Positions 1-11,083 are shown, counted from the stretch's first letter. The stretch is 64,000 nucleotides of DNA from Bacteroidota bacterium (GCA_016868855.1 VGFP01000001.1:124001-188000); one strand, 5' to 3'. The notes: generated from the sequence alone by a model not told the origin. Numbers and translations are program-made.

Positions 1-1707
1 ATTGGTCAACAGGCACCTTTCTTGGCACCATATATCAATTCAATCACAGGAGCTCCGAATCCAGTTTCCAGAACTGGTTATACAGAAAAAGAAGTCACCA
101 ATCCAACTACTTTCAATGTGAAAGTGGGTGGTGCACTACACTATAAGATCAACAACAATGTGGAAGCAATCATTGCCGGACATTGGGGAACAGGTAACAC
201 TGTTTACACTGGCAGTGACAGATATTCTTTGTTGAATTTCAAAATGGGACAATACAAGGCAGAGTTGAAGAGTAAAAATTGGATGCTCAGGGTTTATACT
301 ACCCAGGAAAATGCCGGAGAGTCTTACAACACAACAGTTACCACAAGGATCTTCAATGAAGGTTGGAAAAATTCAACTACCTGGTATACTCAATACGGTC
401 AGGCATATTTGAATGCAATGCTCTCTGGTATGAATTCCAATCAAGCACATGGATTTGCACGTTCAATTGCTGACGTGGGACGTCCCGCTGTTGGAAGTGC
501 ACAATTCGATAGAATATATGATTCGTCTAGATCAAGAGCAATCTCTCAAGGTGGTGGTAAGTTCATCGATCGCACTAACTTGTTTGCTGCTGAAGGTCAA
601 TACAATCTTAGCTCAGTAGTCAATGATTGGGCACAAGTTCTTGTGGGTGGAAATCTCAGAAGATTTGTGTTGAACTCTCAAGGAACCTTGTTTGCCGATT
701 CGGCAGGAACCATTCCTGTTACCGAGTCTGGTGCATATTTGCAAGTTGTTAAAGGTTTCTTTGATGATGCTGTGAAGTTCACAGTATCAGGTCGCTATGA
801 CAAGAACAACAACTTCAAAGGAAGATTTACTCCAAGAGCTACCGCGCTCTTGCGTGTGGCAAAGGACAATCACTTCAGGGTATCTTATCAAACAGCCTAT
901 CGTTTCCCATCTGTTCAACAGCAGTACATCAATCTTGCAGCAGGTGGTGCCATTCTGATCGGAGGTGTTCCTGAAATGTTGAATTTTTATAAAGTAGCCA
1001 GCAATCCTATTTACTCCTTGAGTGAATTGGCGAGCGGAAGATTGACGGTGCAGCAATTGGGTGAATTCAAACCTGAGGCTGTAAAGTCATATGAAATTGG
1101 ATACAGAGGTCTCATGGAAAATGGCAAATTGATGTTTGATGCGTATTATTATAGAGGCAATTACCAGGACTTCATCACAAGAGTATTGGTTGCACAATCA
1201 ATCACTGCAAGTCCCAAGCCTACAGATGTACTCGCAGCATCCACCAGAAGAATCCTTTCGATTCCTATAAACAGTCCAACCAGGGTAGAAACCTCAGGCT
1301 GGGGTGTGTCATTGGAATATCGTTTTCCAAAGGGATTTTTCCTGAATACGAACCTTTCATCTGATCAATTGGGTGATGTGCCCAATGGATACATTACCTA
1401 TTTCAATGCACCAAAATTGCGTACCAACACAACTTTTGGAAATCATGGAATGGGTAAATCCAAGCGAGTTGCTTTCAATGTGGTACATCGTTGGCAGGCT
1501 GCTTTTGATTACCAAAGTGATTTGGCAAACGGAACAGTTCCGGCATACCATGTATTGGACGCACAGGTTAGTTATAAGTTTCCAAAAATCCAATCTGTTG
1601 TTAAAGTGGGTGCCAACAACCTGCTCAATCAATATTACATCACAGCATTGGCCAATCCGTCTATTGGTGGATTGTACTATGTTTCAATTGGGTACAATAT
1701 TTTCTAA
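1..1707 (+). CDS. TonB-dependent receptor, C-terminal part (5' end truncated by window)
   Basis: Reading frame open from base 1; beta-barrel-like sequence ending in ...VGANNLLNQYYITALANPSIGGLYYVSIGYNIF with terminal aromatic residue, typical of outer-membrane TonB receptors. Confidence 0.88.
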   Translation: MGQQAPFLAPYINSITGAPNPVSRTGYTEKEVTNPTTFNVKVGGALHYKINNNVEAIIAGHWGTGNTVYTGSDRYSLLNFKMGQYKAELKSKNWMLRVYTTQENAGESYNTTVTTRIFNEGWKNSTTWYTQYGQAYLNAMLSGMNSNQAHGFARSIADVGRPAVGSAQFDRIYDSSRSRAISQGGGKFIDRTNLFAAEGQYNLSSVVNDWAQVLVGGNLRRFVLNSQGTLFADSAGTIPVTESGAYLQVVKGFFDDAVKFTVSGRYDKNNNFKGRFTPRATALLRVAKDNHFRVSYQTAYRFPSVQQQYINLAAGGAILIGGVPEMLNFYKVASNPIYSLSELASGRLTVQQLGEFKPEAVKSYEIGYRGLMENGKLMFDAYYYRGNYQDFITRVLVAQSITASPKPTDVLAASTRRILSIPINSPTRVETSGWGVSLEYRFPKGFFLNTNLSSDQLGDVPNGYITYFNAPKLRTNTTFGNHGMGKSKRVAFNVVHRWQAAFDYQSDLANGTVPAYHVLDAQVSYKFPKIQSVVKVGANNLLNQYYITALANPSIGGLYYVSIGYNIF

Positions 1708-1740
1708 ACAAGCGTAATACATTATCAACTCGTTAAACAA

Positions 1741-2796
1741 ATGATTATGAAAAAAATTACACATACATTATCAGTTGCGCTTGTAGCTACACTCGTTTTG
1801 GTGTTTGCATCTTCCTGCAACAAAAATGTTCCAGAGGGTGTTCCCAAGCAATTTTATCTACAGAGCAACAATACCATCGGCGATATTCTTAACAACGATG
1901 CCAATTATTCTATCTTGAAGGCTGCTGTTACCAAAGCGGGACTCATGGCAGACTTGTCTGATAGAAACAAGGTGTTCACGTTGTTTGCACCGAATGATGC
2001 TGCATTCAACCTTTCCGGAATACCAGCTGCTGCCATCAATGTTTTACCGGCGAGTACCCTTGCGAGTATTTTGCAATACCATATCATTCCTGGTAAGAAA
2101 TTGGTAGCTGCAGAAATTCCAACCTCTTTCCCCAATACACAATTTGTAACAAGCTTTATCATTCCAGCACCTAATACCAACCCGCTGGTAAGATTCAGTA
2201 CTTTTGTTGCAAGAGGTGCATCCGGAGCTTTTGTCAACAATATTCCCATCACAGCGACTGATATTGATGCCGCCAATGGTGTAATGCATAGAATATTTGC
2301 TGTAACTGCTCCTCCCACAAGGGTTTTGCTGGATACCATTGCAAGAGATGCTGATTTGCAGTATTTGGTTGCAGCAGTATTGGCTGCTGATGCAGGTGTT
2401 CCATCAGGACAAAGATTCCAAGATTATCTCGTTAATCCGTTGGCAAACTTTACAGTGATGGCTCCAACCAACCAGGCATTCAATAACCTTTTTGCAGTGT
2501 TGGGATTGCCACAATCACCTACCTCTTTTGCTTTGTTGCCTGCGGCAACTGTAAGGGGTATACTTGCTTACCACGTTTTATTGGCAAGAGCATTCTCACC
2601 TAATTTGCCAACAACACCAACACCAGTACCAACCTTGCTCTCAGCATCTTTACCTGTTGCTCCACCTTTGACATTTGATGCAACACAAGGTGTTAAGGGA
2701 TTCAAGAATCCAATTTATTCCAAGATTACCGCGACTGACCGTCACGCTATCAACGGAGTATATCATAAAATTGATATGGTATTGCTGCCACAATAA
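1741..2796 (+). CDS. Fasciclin (FAS1) domain lipoprotein, two FAS1 repeats
   Basis: Lipobox LVFASSC; motifs VFTLFAPNDAAF and FTVMAPTNQAF plus ILQYHIIPG / ILAYHVL. Confidence 0.9.
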   Translation: MIMKKITHTLSVALVATLVLVFASSCNKNVPEGVPKQFYLQSNNTIGDILNNDANYSILKAAVTKAGLMADLSDRNKVFTLFAPNDAAFNLSGIPAAAINVLPASTLASILQYHIIPGKKLVAAEIPTSFPNTQFVTSFIIPAPNTNPLVRFSTFVARGASGAFVNNIPITATDIDAANGVMHRIFAVTAPPTRVLLDTIARDADLQYLVAAVLAADAGVPSGQRFQDYLVNPLANFTVMAPTNQAFNNLFAVLGLPQSPTSFALLPAATVRGILAYHVLLARAFSPNLPTTPTPVPTLLSASLPVAPPLTFDATQGVKGFKNPIYSKITATDRHAINGVYHKIDMVLLPQ

Positions 2797-2812
2797 ACTG
2801 TTTATCGCTAAT

Positions 2813-2845
2813 AAAAAAACCGGATGCAACTCATCCGGTTTTTTT
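2813..2845. terminator. Bidirectional intrinsic terminator between convergent genes
   Basis: Perfect 14-bp stem AAAAAAACCGGATG-CAACT-CATCCGGTTTTTTT. Confidence 0.93.
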
Positions 2846-2862
2846 ATATCTGTTCGATTTGT

Positions 2863-3963
2863 TTAAACGGCAAATCTGAAATGCATAATATCTCCGTCTT
2901 TCACGATATAATCTTTTCCTTGTACCGTTATCTTTCCTGCTTCTTTGCAGGCATTTTCTGAGCCGAGCGAAACGTAGTCATCGTATGCAATCACCTCAGC
3001 CCTGATGAATCCTTTTTCAAAATCGGTATGAATTACACCCGCAGCTTGTGGAGCAAGCATACCTTTTGTGATCGTCCAAGCCCTTACTTCCTGCACCCCT
3101 GCAGTGAAATAGGTGGCCAAATTCAACAACTGGTAGGTTGATTTAATGAGTCGTACTACACCACTCTCTGTGAGTCCCATGTCTTCCAAGAACATTTTTC
3201 TGTCATCATAACTTTCCATCACTGCAATTTCACTTTCGATCGCAGCACTTATGAACAGGATCTCAGCCTTTTCATTTTTAATCGCCTCCATTACCTGTTG
3301 TGTATGTTGATTGCCTTTGATCACACTTTTCTCATCCACATTGCAAACGTAAATCACAGGTTTGATGGTGAGCAAAAATAAATCATGGATGAATTTTTCT
3401 TTTTCTTCTTTGCTGATCTCAAATGCACGAGCATTTTTACCCTGTTCGAGGAATGATTTCAATTCTTTCAATACTTCGATGCAACGCTGAATATCGCGGT
3501 CACCGGTTTTGGACATTTTTTCTACTCTCGCCAGCTTTTTATCTACACTGTCGAGATCTTTCAATTGCAATTCAGTGTCAATCACTTCTTTGTCACGTAT
3601 GGGATTCACATTTCCATCCACATGTATGACATTCTCATCTTCAAAACACCTCAACACATGAATGATGGCATCTGTATTTCGGATATTGCCCAGGAATTGA
3701 TTTCCCAGTCCTTCTCCCTTGCTGGCTCCCTTGACGAGTCCTGCTATATCCACAATCTCTACCGTTGTCGGAACAACCTTCTGAGGCTTTACCAGTTTTT
3801 CCAGTTCAATCAGTCGTTGATCGGGGACGGTGATCACACCTACATTGGGTTCAATGGTACAGAAAGGAAAATTGGCTGCTTGTGCCTTTGCATTGCTCAA
3901 TGCGTTGAATAAGGTTGATTTTCCTACATTTGGTAAGCCAACAATTCCTGCCTGTAATGCCAT
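2863..3963 (-). CDS. ychF: Redox-regulated ATPase/GTPase YchF (Obg family)
   Basis: MALQAGIVGLPNVGKSTLFNALSNAKAQAANFPFCTIEPNVG; 366 aa from the internal ATG at 3963; longer ORF upstream is antisense to the next gene. Confidence 0.96.
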   Translation of the reverse strand: MALQAGIVGLPNVGKSTLFNALSNAKAQAANFPFCTIEPNVGVITVPDQRLIELEKLVKPQKVVPTTVEIVDIAGLVKGASKGEGLGNQFLGNIRNTDAIIHVLRCFEDENVIHVDGNVNPIRDKEVIDTELQLKDLDSVDKKLARVEKMSKTGDRDIQRCIEVLKELKSFLEQGKNARAFEISKEEKEKFIHDLFLLTIKPVIYVCNVDEKSVIKGNQHTQQVMEAIKNEKAEILFISAAIESEIAVMESYDDRKMFLEDMGLTESGVVRLIKSTYQLLNLATYFTAGVQEVRAWTITKGMLAPQAAGVIHTDFEKGFIRAEVIAYDDYVSLGSENACKEAGKITVQGKDYIVKDGDIMHFRFAV

Positions 3964-4042
3964 AAGTTCAATTTTGCGTTGCAAAGGTAGTGAGATTGCC
4001 TCATAAGCTTTCTTGTTGTAGGCAAGTTTTATAATACGCACC

Positions 4043-5287
4043 ATGGCACTCAACCTCATTTGGTTCTCTTTTTTCATCATTGCCTTTGCCGTTGCGTTGT
4101 TCAAATGGATTATCACAGGTGATCCTCTGATTTTTAAAACAATCACAGAAGGTATTTTCAAATCGGCTGGCGACAGTGTGGATATGTCATTCAAGCTGAT
4201 AGGGATCATGACCTTGTTTTTAGGATTCATGAATATTGGTGAAAAGGCTGGTGCCATTAGGTTTTTATCACGCATTGTTGGACCATTCTTTTCTAAACTC
4301 TTTCCAGAGGTGCCCGACAGGCATCCCGCCTTTGGACACATGATCATGAATTTTTCTGCAAACCTGCTTGGATTGGATAATGCAGCAACTCCCTTCGGAC
4401 TCAAAGCGATGCAAAGTTTGCAGGAATTGAATCCACAAAAAGAAACTGCCAGCAATGCCCAAATCATGTTTTTGGTATTGCATGCATCCGGACTCACATT
4501 GATTCCCATCAGCATCATCGCCATTCGTGCATCTGTCAATCCTCCAGCTGCCAATCCAACCGATATTTTCCTGCCTTGCATGATTGCTACGTTTGCTGCA
4601 ACCATGGCTGCCTTGTTCATCGTCTCTTTTAAACAGAAGATCAATTTGTTGCAATCTGTTGTGTTGAGTTGGATCTTGGGAATTTCAGTGTTGATTGGTT
4701 TGCTGATCAGTTATATCAAATTTGTTTTGGCAGATAGCCAGATTGAAAATTTTTCGAGTATACTCAGCAATGGACTCATTCTTTTGATCTTTCTTGTTTT
4801 CCTGCTGGGAGGGATGTATAAAAAAGTAAATCTTTTTGAAAGTTTTGTAGAAGGTGCGAAAGGTGGATTTGAAGTGGCCATCAAAATAATTCCATACTTG
4901 GTTGCAATGTTGGTTGCGATCAGCGTTCTCAGAAGCTCAGGTGCTTTTGAATTCATCACTTCTTCGCTGGGTTACGTCTTCTCCGCAATAGGGGTCGATA
5001 CACAATTTGTACAGGCACTGCCAACCGCCTTGATGAAACCACTAAGCGGCAGTGGTGCAAGGGCCATGATGGTGGACACCATGAATACCTATGGTGCTGA
5101 TTCTTTTGCCGGAAGGCTATCTGCTGTTTTTCAGGGAACAAGCGATACTACTTTTTATGTGGTGGCTGTTTATTTCGGATCAGTGGCTGTGAAAAATACA
5201 AGGTATGCCATAGGAAGCATGCTGTTGGCCGATTTGGTCGGTATCATTACATCAATATTGATGGCTTATTTATTTTTCGGAAGTTGA
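4043..5287 (+). CDS. Nucleoside recognition / SpmA-SpmB-like spore maturation family membrane protein
   Basis: Polytopic membrane protein; LLGLDNAATPFGLKAMQSLQELNP and LPTALMKPLSGSGARAMMVD motifs of SpmA and SpmB. Confidence 0.85.
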   Translation: MALNLIWFSFFIIAFAVALFKWIITGDPLIFKTITEGIFKSAGDSVDMSFKLIGIMTLFLGFMNIGEKAGAIRFLSRIVGPFFSKLFPEVPDRHPAFGHMIMNFSANLLGLDNAATPFGLKAMQSLQELNPQKETASNAQIMFLVLHASGLTLIPISIIAIRASVNPPAANPTDIFLPCMIATFAATMAALFIVSFKQKINLLQSVVLSWILGISVLIGLLISYIKFVLADSQIENFSSILSNGLILLIFLVFLLGGMYKKVNLFESFVEGAKGGFEVAIKIIPYLVAMLVAISVLRSSGAFEFITSSLGYVFSAIGVDTQFVQALPTALMKPLSGSGARAMMVDTMNTYGADSFAGRLSAVFQGTSDTTFYVVAVYFGSVAVKNTRYAIGSMLLADLVGIITSILMAYLFFGS

Positions 5288-5289
5288 TC

Positions 5290-5646
5290 ATGCAAGTCCT
5301 GCTAAAAGATATATTGTTGTTTGCGTATCACGGGGTACATCCACTTGAGAATACAACAGGCACCCATTTCAAAGTCAACCTCATCATTGAAATAGGAGAG
5401 AACAAGGTGGTTGAATTGAATGATACGATTGATTATGCTGAGGTTTTCACTTTGTTGAAACAAGAGTTCAGCAAGACGGAAAAATTGCTGGAAGTATTGG
5501 CTGACAGGATCCTTGATGCAATGATTCAAAAATTTAAACAAATCCTTCACATAGAAATTGAGATCTTGAAGTTGGATCCACCCATTCCCTCATTCCAAGG
5601 GGCGGTGGGGATTAAAAAAAGTAAAAAAATAAATAGACCTGTATGA
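5290..5646 (+). CDS. folB: Dihydroneopterin aldolase
   Basis: [28 protein letters not shown]...[13 protein letters not shown] at 5290. Confidence 0.92.
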   Translation: MQVLLKDILLFAYHGVHPLENTTGTHFKVNLIIEIGENKVVELNDTIDYAEVFTLLKQEFSKTEKLLEVLADRILDAMIQKFKQILHIEIEILKLDPPIPSFQGAVGIKKSKKINRPV

Positions 5647-7616
5647 GAATTATCATGACGTTTTTATGGGTGTTCTGCGGACAAATGTGCTTGTTTGCAC
5701 AAGAAAGTATTCAAACCAAATACGATCCCAATGAATTGTTCAATCCATTGTTCTACAAACAATATGGAAACACCATTCGAACAGGCAATGGAGAACCTGG
5801 TGTTGCATATTGGCAAAACAGGGCTGATTATTCTATCAAGGCTTCATTGAATGATGAAACCAATGAAGTAAAAGGTTCAGTTGTGCTGATATATACCAAT
5901 AACAGTCCGCATCAACACAATTTTCTTTGGTTTCAGCTGGATCAAAATCTTTTCAATACATCCTCTCGTGGTTATGCAAAGCTTCCTGTCAATGGCAGAA
6001 GCAGGTATACTGGTGTAAGCTCAGAAGTGAATGGTGGATACAAAATAGAGGCTGTCAAAGTTGTCAATACCGTTGCGGGCAAATCAACCGAGGTATCAGT
6101 AGAGCCTGATATTACTGATACACGCATGAGGGTTGATCTTCCCAAAACATTGAAATCAAACGGTGATAAAGTAGTTATAAAAGTAGATTTCTCTTTTGTA
6201 GTGCCTGAATATGGTGCTGACCGAACCGGCATTTTGAAAAATGCGGATGGCAATATTTATGCCATTGCACAATGGTATCCACGTATTTGTGTATTTGATG
6301 ATATCCAGGGTTGGAATACTCTTCCGTATTTGGGTGCAAGTGAGTTTTATTTGGAGTACGGAAATTTTGAAGTTTCAATTACAGCACCCGCCAACCATGT
6401 GGTGGTGGCATCAGGAAATCTATTGAATCCGGGTGAAGTGATGACAGCTGAACAGTTGAAGAGATATCAAAAGGCCCATACATCCGATGAAACAGTATTG
6501 ATCAGAAGCAATGAAGAAGTGGGTGATCCTGCCAGTCGTCCGGATAAACCAACACTGACCTGGAAATATACCATCACCAATGCGCGTGATTTTGCATGGG
6601 CTTCATCCAAGTCTTTTATTTGGGACGCTGCCAAAATCAATTTGCCCAGCGGCAAAACAGCGCTTGCTCAATCTGTTTATCCCAGAAGTTCAGATGGTAA
6701 AAATGCATGGGGAAGAAGTACTGAATATACCAAGGCTTCGATTGAGAATTATTCAAAGCGGTGGTTTGAATACCCATATCCCATTGCCACCAATGTTGCC
6801 AGCAATGTAGGTGGAATGGAATATCCTGGAATTGTTTTTTGTGGTGCAAATGCCAAAACAGAGGGACTCTGGGGGGTGACCGATCATGAATTTGGACATA
6901 CATGGTTTCCTATGATAGTTGGTAGCAATGAAAGGAAATATGGTTGGATGGATGAAGGATTCAATACATTCCTCAATGCCATCGCTGATGATGATTTCAA
7001 CAACGGAGAATACAAAGCTCCAAAATCAAACATGCATGAAATGGCTAAATTCCTATACAGTGATCGGACTGAGGCTGTGATGAAAACGCCTGATGCTTTG
7101 AAGGAGTTTAACATAGGACTCTCATTGTACTACAAACCCGGTTATGCACTTACACTCTTGAGAGAACAGATTGTTGGTGAGAAAAGATTTGATGCCGCCT
7201 TTAAAAAATACATCAGAGATTGGGCTTACAAACATCCGTCTCCTTGGGATTTCTTCCATTCCATGGAGAACAGTGTCGGGGAAGACCTTGGTTGGTTTTG
7301 GAAGGGGATGATTTTGGAAAATTGGAAGTTGGATCAATCCATCGGAAAAGTAGAGCCACAGTCAGGCGGTCCCAAAAATGGTTATATCATCACCGTGCAC
7401 AACCTTGAGAAATCGGCAATGCCAGTGGTTATTGAATATGAAACTGTTTCCGGACTCAAAGGCAGATTGCAATTGCCGGTGGAAGTATGGCAAAATGCAG
7501 TCAGTGTCAGTGCCCGCATTCCAGTCAAAGAAGAGCTGAAAAAGGTTGTTTTGGATCCAGACAAAGTGTTTCCTGATGTCAATTCAGACAACAACAACTG
7601 GTTGAATTCCAAGTAG
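5643..7616 (+). CDS. M1 family metallopeptidase, secreted
   Basis: HEFGHTW...MDEGFNTF zinc site and GGMEYPG motif; signal peptide; ATGA overlap with folB. Confidence 0.9.
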   Translation: MRIIMTFLWVFCGQMCLFAQESIQTKYDPNELFNPLFYKQYGNTIRTGNGEPGVAYWQNRADYSIKASLNDETNEVKGSVVLIYTNNSPHQHNFLWFQLDQNLFNTSSRGYAKLPVNGRSRYTGVSSEVNGGYKIEAVKVVNTVAGKSTEVSVEPDITDTRMRVDLPKTLKSNGDKVVIKVDFSFVVPEYGADRTGILKNADGNIYAIAQWYPRICVFDDIQGWNTLPYLGASEFYLEYGNFEVSITAPANHVVVASGNLLNPGEVMTAEQLKRYQKAHTSDETVLIRSNEEVGDPASRPDKPTLTWKYTITNARDFAWASSKSFIWDAAKINLPSGKTALAQSVYPRSSDGKNAWGRSTEYTKASIENYSKRWFEYPYPIATNVASNVGGMEYPGIVFCGANAKTEGLWGVTDHEFGHTWFPMIVGSNERKYGWMDEGFNTFLNAIADDDFNNGEYKAPKSNMHEMAKFLYSDRTEAVMKTPDALKEFNIGLSLYYKPGYALTLLREQIVGEKRFDAAFKKYIRDWAYKHPSPWDFFHSMENSVGEDLGWFWKGMILENWKLDQSIGKVEPQSGGPKNGYIITVHNLEKSAMPVVIEYETVSGLKGRLQLPVEVWQNAVSVSARIPVKEELKKVVLDPDKVFPDVNSDNNNWLNSK

Positions 7617-7651
7617 TAGCACTAAAAAATTCCAAAAAAGACCTCTTTTGT

Positions 7652-7736
7652 CGCAAAATGCTTTAATTTTGCGTCTCCAAGACATTGCTTGGAATTATTC
7701 CCAAAAGGTCCCATAAGTTCTTCGTCGGTTCGAAGA
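7652..7736 (+). promoter_or_regulatory. Structured leader / promoter region of rpmI-rplT
   Basis: Inverted repeats CGCAAAAT-6-ATTTTGCG (7652-7673), CCAAG-6-CTTGG (7677-7692), TCTTCG-6-CGAAGA (7719-7736); TAATTTTG -7-like box at 7664. Confidence 0.45.
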
Positions 7737-7767
7737 CACCAGCAGGGGTAACGAAAAAAATACAGTC

Positions 7768-7965
7768 ATGCCAAAAGTTAAAACCCACTCAAGGGCGAAA
7801 AAAACTTTTAAAATCACAGGAAGTGGCAAGATCACTTTCAGAAAGCCCACTCGTGGCCACTTGTTAACGAAAAAATCAACCAAAAGAAAAAGAGCACTCA
7901 GAATTGAAGGTCAGGTGCATCATGCCAACCTTGATTTCGTGAAGCGTCTGATCCGTCTCAAATAG
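7768..7965 (+). CDS. rpmI: 50S ribosomal protein L35
   Basis: [45 protein letters not shown]. Confidence 0.98.
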   Translation: MPKVKTHSRAKKTFKITGSGKITFRKPTRGHLLTKKSTKRKRALRIEGQVHHANLDFVKRLIRLK

Positions 7966-8002
7966 GATTTTTTCATTTCAATCAACTTTAAAGAATTAAG
8001 AT

Positions 8003-8347
8003 ATGCCACGTTCAAAAAATGCCGTTGCCTCAAGAGCACGCAAAAAAAGAATACTCAAACAAGCCAAAGGATTCTTTGGTAAAAGAAAGAATGTTTATAC
8101 CGTTGCCAAAAACGTATTGGAGAAAGGTCTCACTTACAGCTATGTAGGTCGTAAGCTGAAGAAAAGAGATTATCGCAGTCTTTGGATTGTACGTATCAAT
8201 GCAGCTGTAAGAGAAGAGGGACTCACATACTCTGAGTTCATCAACAAACTGAAAGTCAAGGGTATTGAATTGGACCGCAAAGTATTGGCTGATATGGCCA
8301 TGAACAATGCAGAGTCATTCAAGAAGCTTGTTCAATCAGTTAAATAA
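8003..8347 (+). CDS. rplT: 50S ribosomal protein L20
   Basis: [37 protein letters not shown]. Confidence 0.98.
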   Translation: MPRSKNAVASRARKKRILKQAKGFFGKRKNVYTVAKNVLEKGLTYSYVGRKLKKRDYRSLWIVRINAAVREEGLTYSEFINKLKVKGIELDRKVLADMAMNNAESFKKLVQSVK

Positions 8348-8372
8348 ACCTGATTCCCCACTTGCTTAAGAG

Positions 8373-9779
8373 ATGAGCAATACTTATACTGACCTTGTCA
8401 AACAGACCTTTTACTTTCCACAGGAAGGGTTTGATACGAAAGATGGCAATTTGTTTTTCAATGAATTGGACCTCAAAGCATTGATAGATAAGTATGGCAC
8501 ACCTCTTAAACTTACTTATCTCCCTAAAATAGGTTCACAGATCCACAAGGCAAAATCATTGTTTGCCAAGACGATCAAGAAGCATAAATACGAGGGTAAA
8601 TACCATTATTGCTACTGCACCAAAAGTTCACACTTTTCTTTTGTCGTTGAAGAGGCTTTGCAGCATGATGTTCACTTGGAGACCTCCTATGCTTACGACA
8701 TTGAGATCATCAATCAGTTGCACAAGAAGAGGAAAATCTCCAAGGATACCTATATCATTTGCAATGGATTCAAACAAAAGCATTACACCTCCAGGATCGC
8801 AAGATTGATCAATACAGGATTCAGGAATGTCATTCCTATTCTTGACAACAAAGAGGAGCTGGAGCGTTACAAAAAATCAGTCAGAGAACCATTCAAGCTA
8901 GGCATTCGTGTTGCTGCAGAGGAAGAACCTAATTTTCCTTTTTATACTTCACGTTTAGGTATAAGAGCAAAAGACATCCTTGAGTTTTATGTGGATCAGA
9001 TTGAAGGATACGAAGAAAAGTTTCAACTCAAGATGCTCCATATTTTCTTGAACATGGGTATCAAGGATGATATTTACTATTGGAGTGAATTGAACAAGGT
9101 GATCAACCTGTATTGCCAATTGAAAAAGATTTGTCCTGAACTTGACTCTATCAACATCGGAGGAGGTTTCCCGATCAAACATTCACTTGGATTTGATTAC
9201 GATTACGAATTCATGATCAATGAAATCGTTTCTAATATCAAGAAAGCATGTAAAAAAGCAAGGGTTCCCATGCCACATATCTTCACAGAATTTGGCAGTT
9301 TTACAGTGGGAGAGAGCATGGCACATATCTATTCTGTGTTGGCGGAGAAAATCCAGAACGACAGAGAAATCTGGTACATGATCGATTCATCTTTCATCAC
9401 CACCTTGCCTGATACATGGGGCATCGGTGAAAAATTCCTGCTCTTGCCCATTAACAAATGGAACAACGAATACCAACGGGTCGTTTTGGGTGGCATCACC
9501 TGTGATAGCCATGATTACTACGATTCAGAGGAACATATCAATGAAGTTTTCCTTCCGAAGACCAATGGAGAAAATCCAAAAGAGCCCCTCTATCTGGGAT
9601 TCTTTCATACAGGTGCCTACCAGGATCAAATCAGTGGATACGGAGGAATCAAACATTGCATGATCCCATCTCCCAAACATATCATTGTTGGCAAAGACAA
9701 AAACGGAAAACTGATTGATTGGGTATATGCAAAAGAACAGACCGCTCAGAGCATGCTGAAAATTCTCGGTTATATCTAA
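8373..9779 (+). CDS. Arginine decarboxylase-like type III PLP-dependent enzyme
   Basis: AR-fold decarboxylase sequence: YHYCYCTKSSHFSFVVEEAL, INIGGGFPIKHSLGFDYDYEFM, GAYQDQISGYGGIKHCMIP. Confidence 0.82.
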   Translation: MSNTYTDLVKQTFYFPQEGFDTKDGNLFFNELDLKALIDKYGTPLKLTYLPKIGSQIHKAKSLFAKTIKKHKYEGKYHYCYCTKSSHFSFVVEEALQHDVHLETSYAYDIEIINQLHKKRKISKDTYIICNGFKQKHYTSRIARLINTGFRNVIPILDNKEELERYKKSVREPFKLGIRVAAEEEPNFPFYTSRLGIRAKDILEFYVDQIEGYEEKFQLKMLHIFLNMGIKDDIYYWSELNKVINLYCQLKKICPELDSINIGGGFPIKHSLGFDYDYEFMINEIVSNIKKACKKARVPMPHIFTEFGSFTVGESMAHIYSVLAEKIQNDREIWYMIDSSFITTLPDTWGIGEKFLLLPINKWNNEYQRVVLGGITCDSHDYYDSEEHINEVFLPKTNGENPKEPLYLGFFHTGAYQDQISGYGGIKHCMIPSPKHIIVGKDKNGKLIDWVYAKEQTAQSMLKILGYI

Positions 9780-9784
9780 CCGGA

Positions 9785-11083
9785 TTATTTACGGACGTTC
9801 ATTTTATATTTTTTGTTGACCTTCGGATTGTTGAAGTACTTTTCTGCTTCGTCCTGGGTGAATTTTGGATCAAACTCTACCAAAGGGAGATCAATCAACT
9901 GCAGTTGTGATTGTTTCAGCTCATCTTTCAACTTACGCGTCTTGGTGAGAACGTCGATGTCCTTTTCGCCCACAAGACTGTATTCAGAGAGCATGAATTC
10001 CAATCGTTTGATGGTTCCGCGCACTTGAGAGGCCATGTTTTGCTCTTGTACTTTGTTGGGTGATACTGTTTCCTTGACAGGCACCAATGTCAAGCCCAAT
10101 GATGGAAGCACCTTCCCGAAATTTTTTGCACCATTGCTCTGTGCGGAGGTTGAAAGAATCGTTCCAAACATGGCAGTAGATGAACTTCCTATATCAAAGT
10201 AAGTCCTGTTTTTCTTTGTTTGCTCTATCTCATTGCTGAGTATGAAAAAAGTAAGTTTAAGGTCTTTAATATATTTTTTAATCTCATCTGCAATCATTTT
10301 GTACTCTTGCATTTTTTGAGGATAGTTCACTCCAGGTTTGATATAGAGTCTAACAGTTGCAGTGTCTGAATTGCGATAGGTATCTGTGCCGATGAACTGG
10401 AGTACGAGTAGTTTCTGACGGGCAGTATCTCCTTCTCTGATGAAATCATAGGGGACTGTCCATTCAAACTCATCATTGCATTTTTTTACAGGTTTAAAAT
10501 TGGTGATGGGCTGATTGGCATTGATGGTGATTTGATCGATTGGAAAGCTCCCTTCTTCACACTGAACCCTGAAACGGATGGTATCGCCTTCTTCCAGCTG
10601 TACAAAATTTCCAACCGTTGGTTTGAGTCGCGTTACATTGATTTCAGTGCTGAAGAACAAAAGATTGAAACTGGTATCTATTCTTTCAGAGGCATTGCGG
10701 AGGTTTTGCACACCAAATTCAACTTTGTAAGGGATGTCAAATTTCAACCTACCGCTTTTGAATAAATTTTTGTCGGCTCTGAAAAACAGCACACCGGTGT
10801 TTTTATCGATTCGGAGTCCAACAGGAGCTGATTTCAGGTACCAGAAATACTGTTCCATCGGACGATTGATCTTGAAATCATATGTCAATGTAGAATCGGC
10901 CTGCAGAGAGAGAAAAGGACTCAAATTCATGATCCTTAATAAACTATCGGCGTCTTGCCTGGGAGCGGGTAGGTTAGTGATGGAATCCTTGTTGGGGAGG
11001 GTGGTGTCTTTACTGATTTCCTGAGCAAACGTGCATTTACATGCGGCCAAAAAGATGATAAATAACTTGATCCTCAATGGCAA
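9785..11083 (-). CDS. Hypothetical secreted protein with Ig-like/cadherin-like N-terminal region
   Basis: Signal peptide MPLRIKLFIIFLAACKCTFAQ; beta-rich region; coiled, basic C-terminus. Confidence 0.6.
   Translation of the reverse strand: MPLRIKLFIIFLAACKCTFAQEISKDTTLPNKDSITNLPAPRQDADSLLRIMNLSPFLSLQADSTLTYDFKINRPMEQYFWYLKSAPVGLRIDKNTGVLFFRADKNLFKSGRLKFDIPYKVEFGVQNLRNASERIDTSFNLLFFSTEINVTRLKPTVGNFVQLEEGDTIRFRVQCEEGSFPIDQITINANQPITNFKPVKKCNDEFEWTVPYDFIREGDTARQKLLVLQFIGTDTYRNSDTATVRLYIKPGVNYPQKMQEYKMIADEIKKYIKDLKLTFFILSNEIEQTKKNRTYFDIGSSSTAMFGTILSTSAQSNGAKNFGKVLPSLGLTLVPVKETVSPNKVQEQNMASQVRGTIKRLEFMLSEYSLVGEKDIDVLTKTRKLKDELKQSQLQLIDLPLVEFDPKFTQDEAEKYFNNPKVNKKYKMNVRK

Noticed and set aside
3964-4644. 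N-terminal 227-residue extension of the ychF ORF
   Set aside because: It is antisense to the SpmA/B-like gene; YchF homology begins at the ATG at 3963
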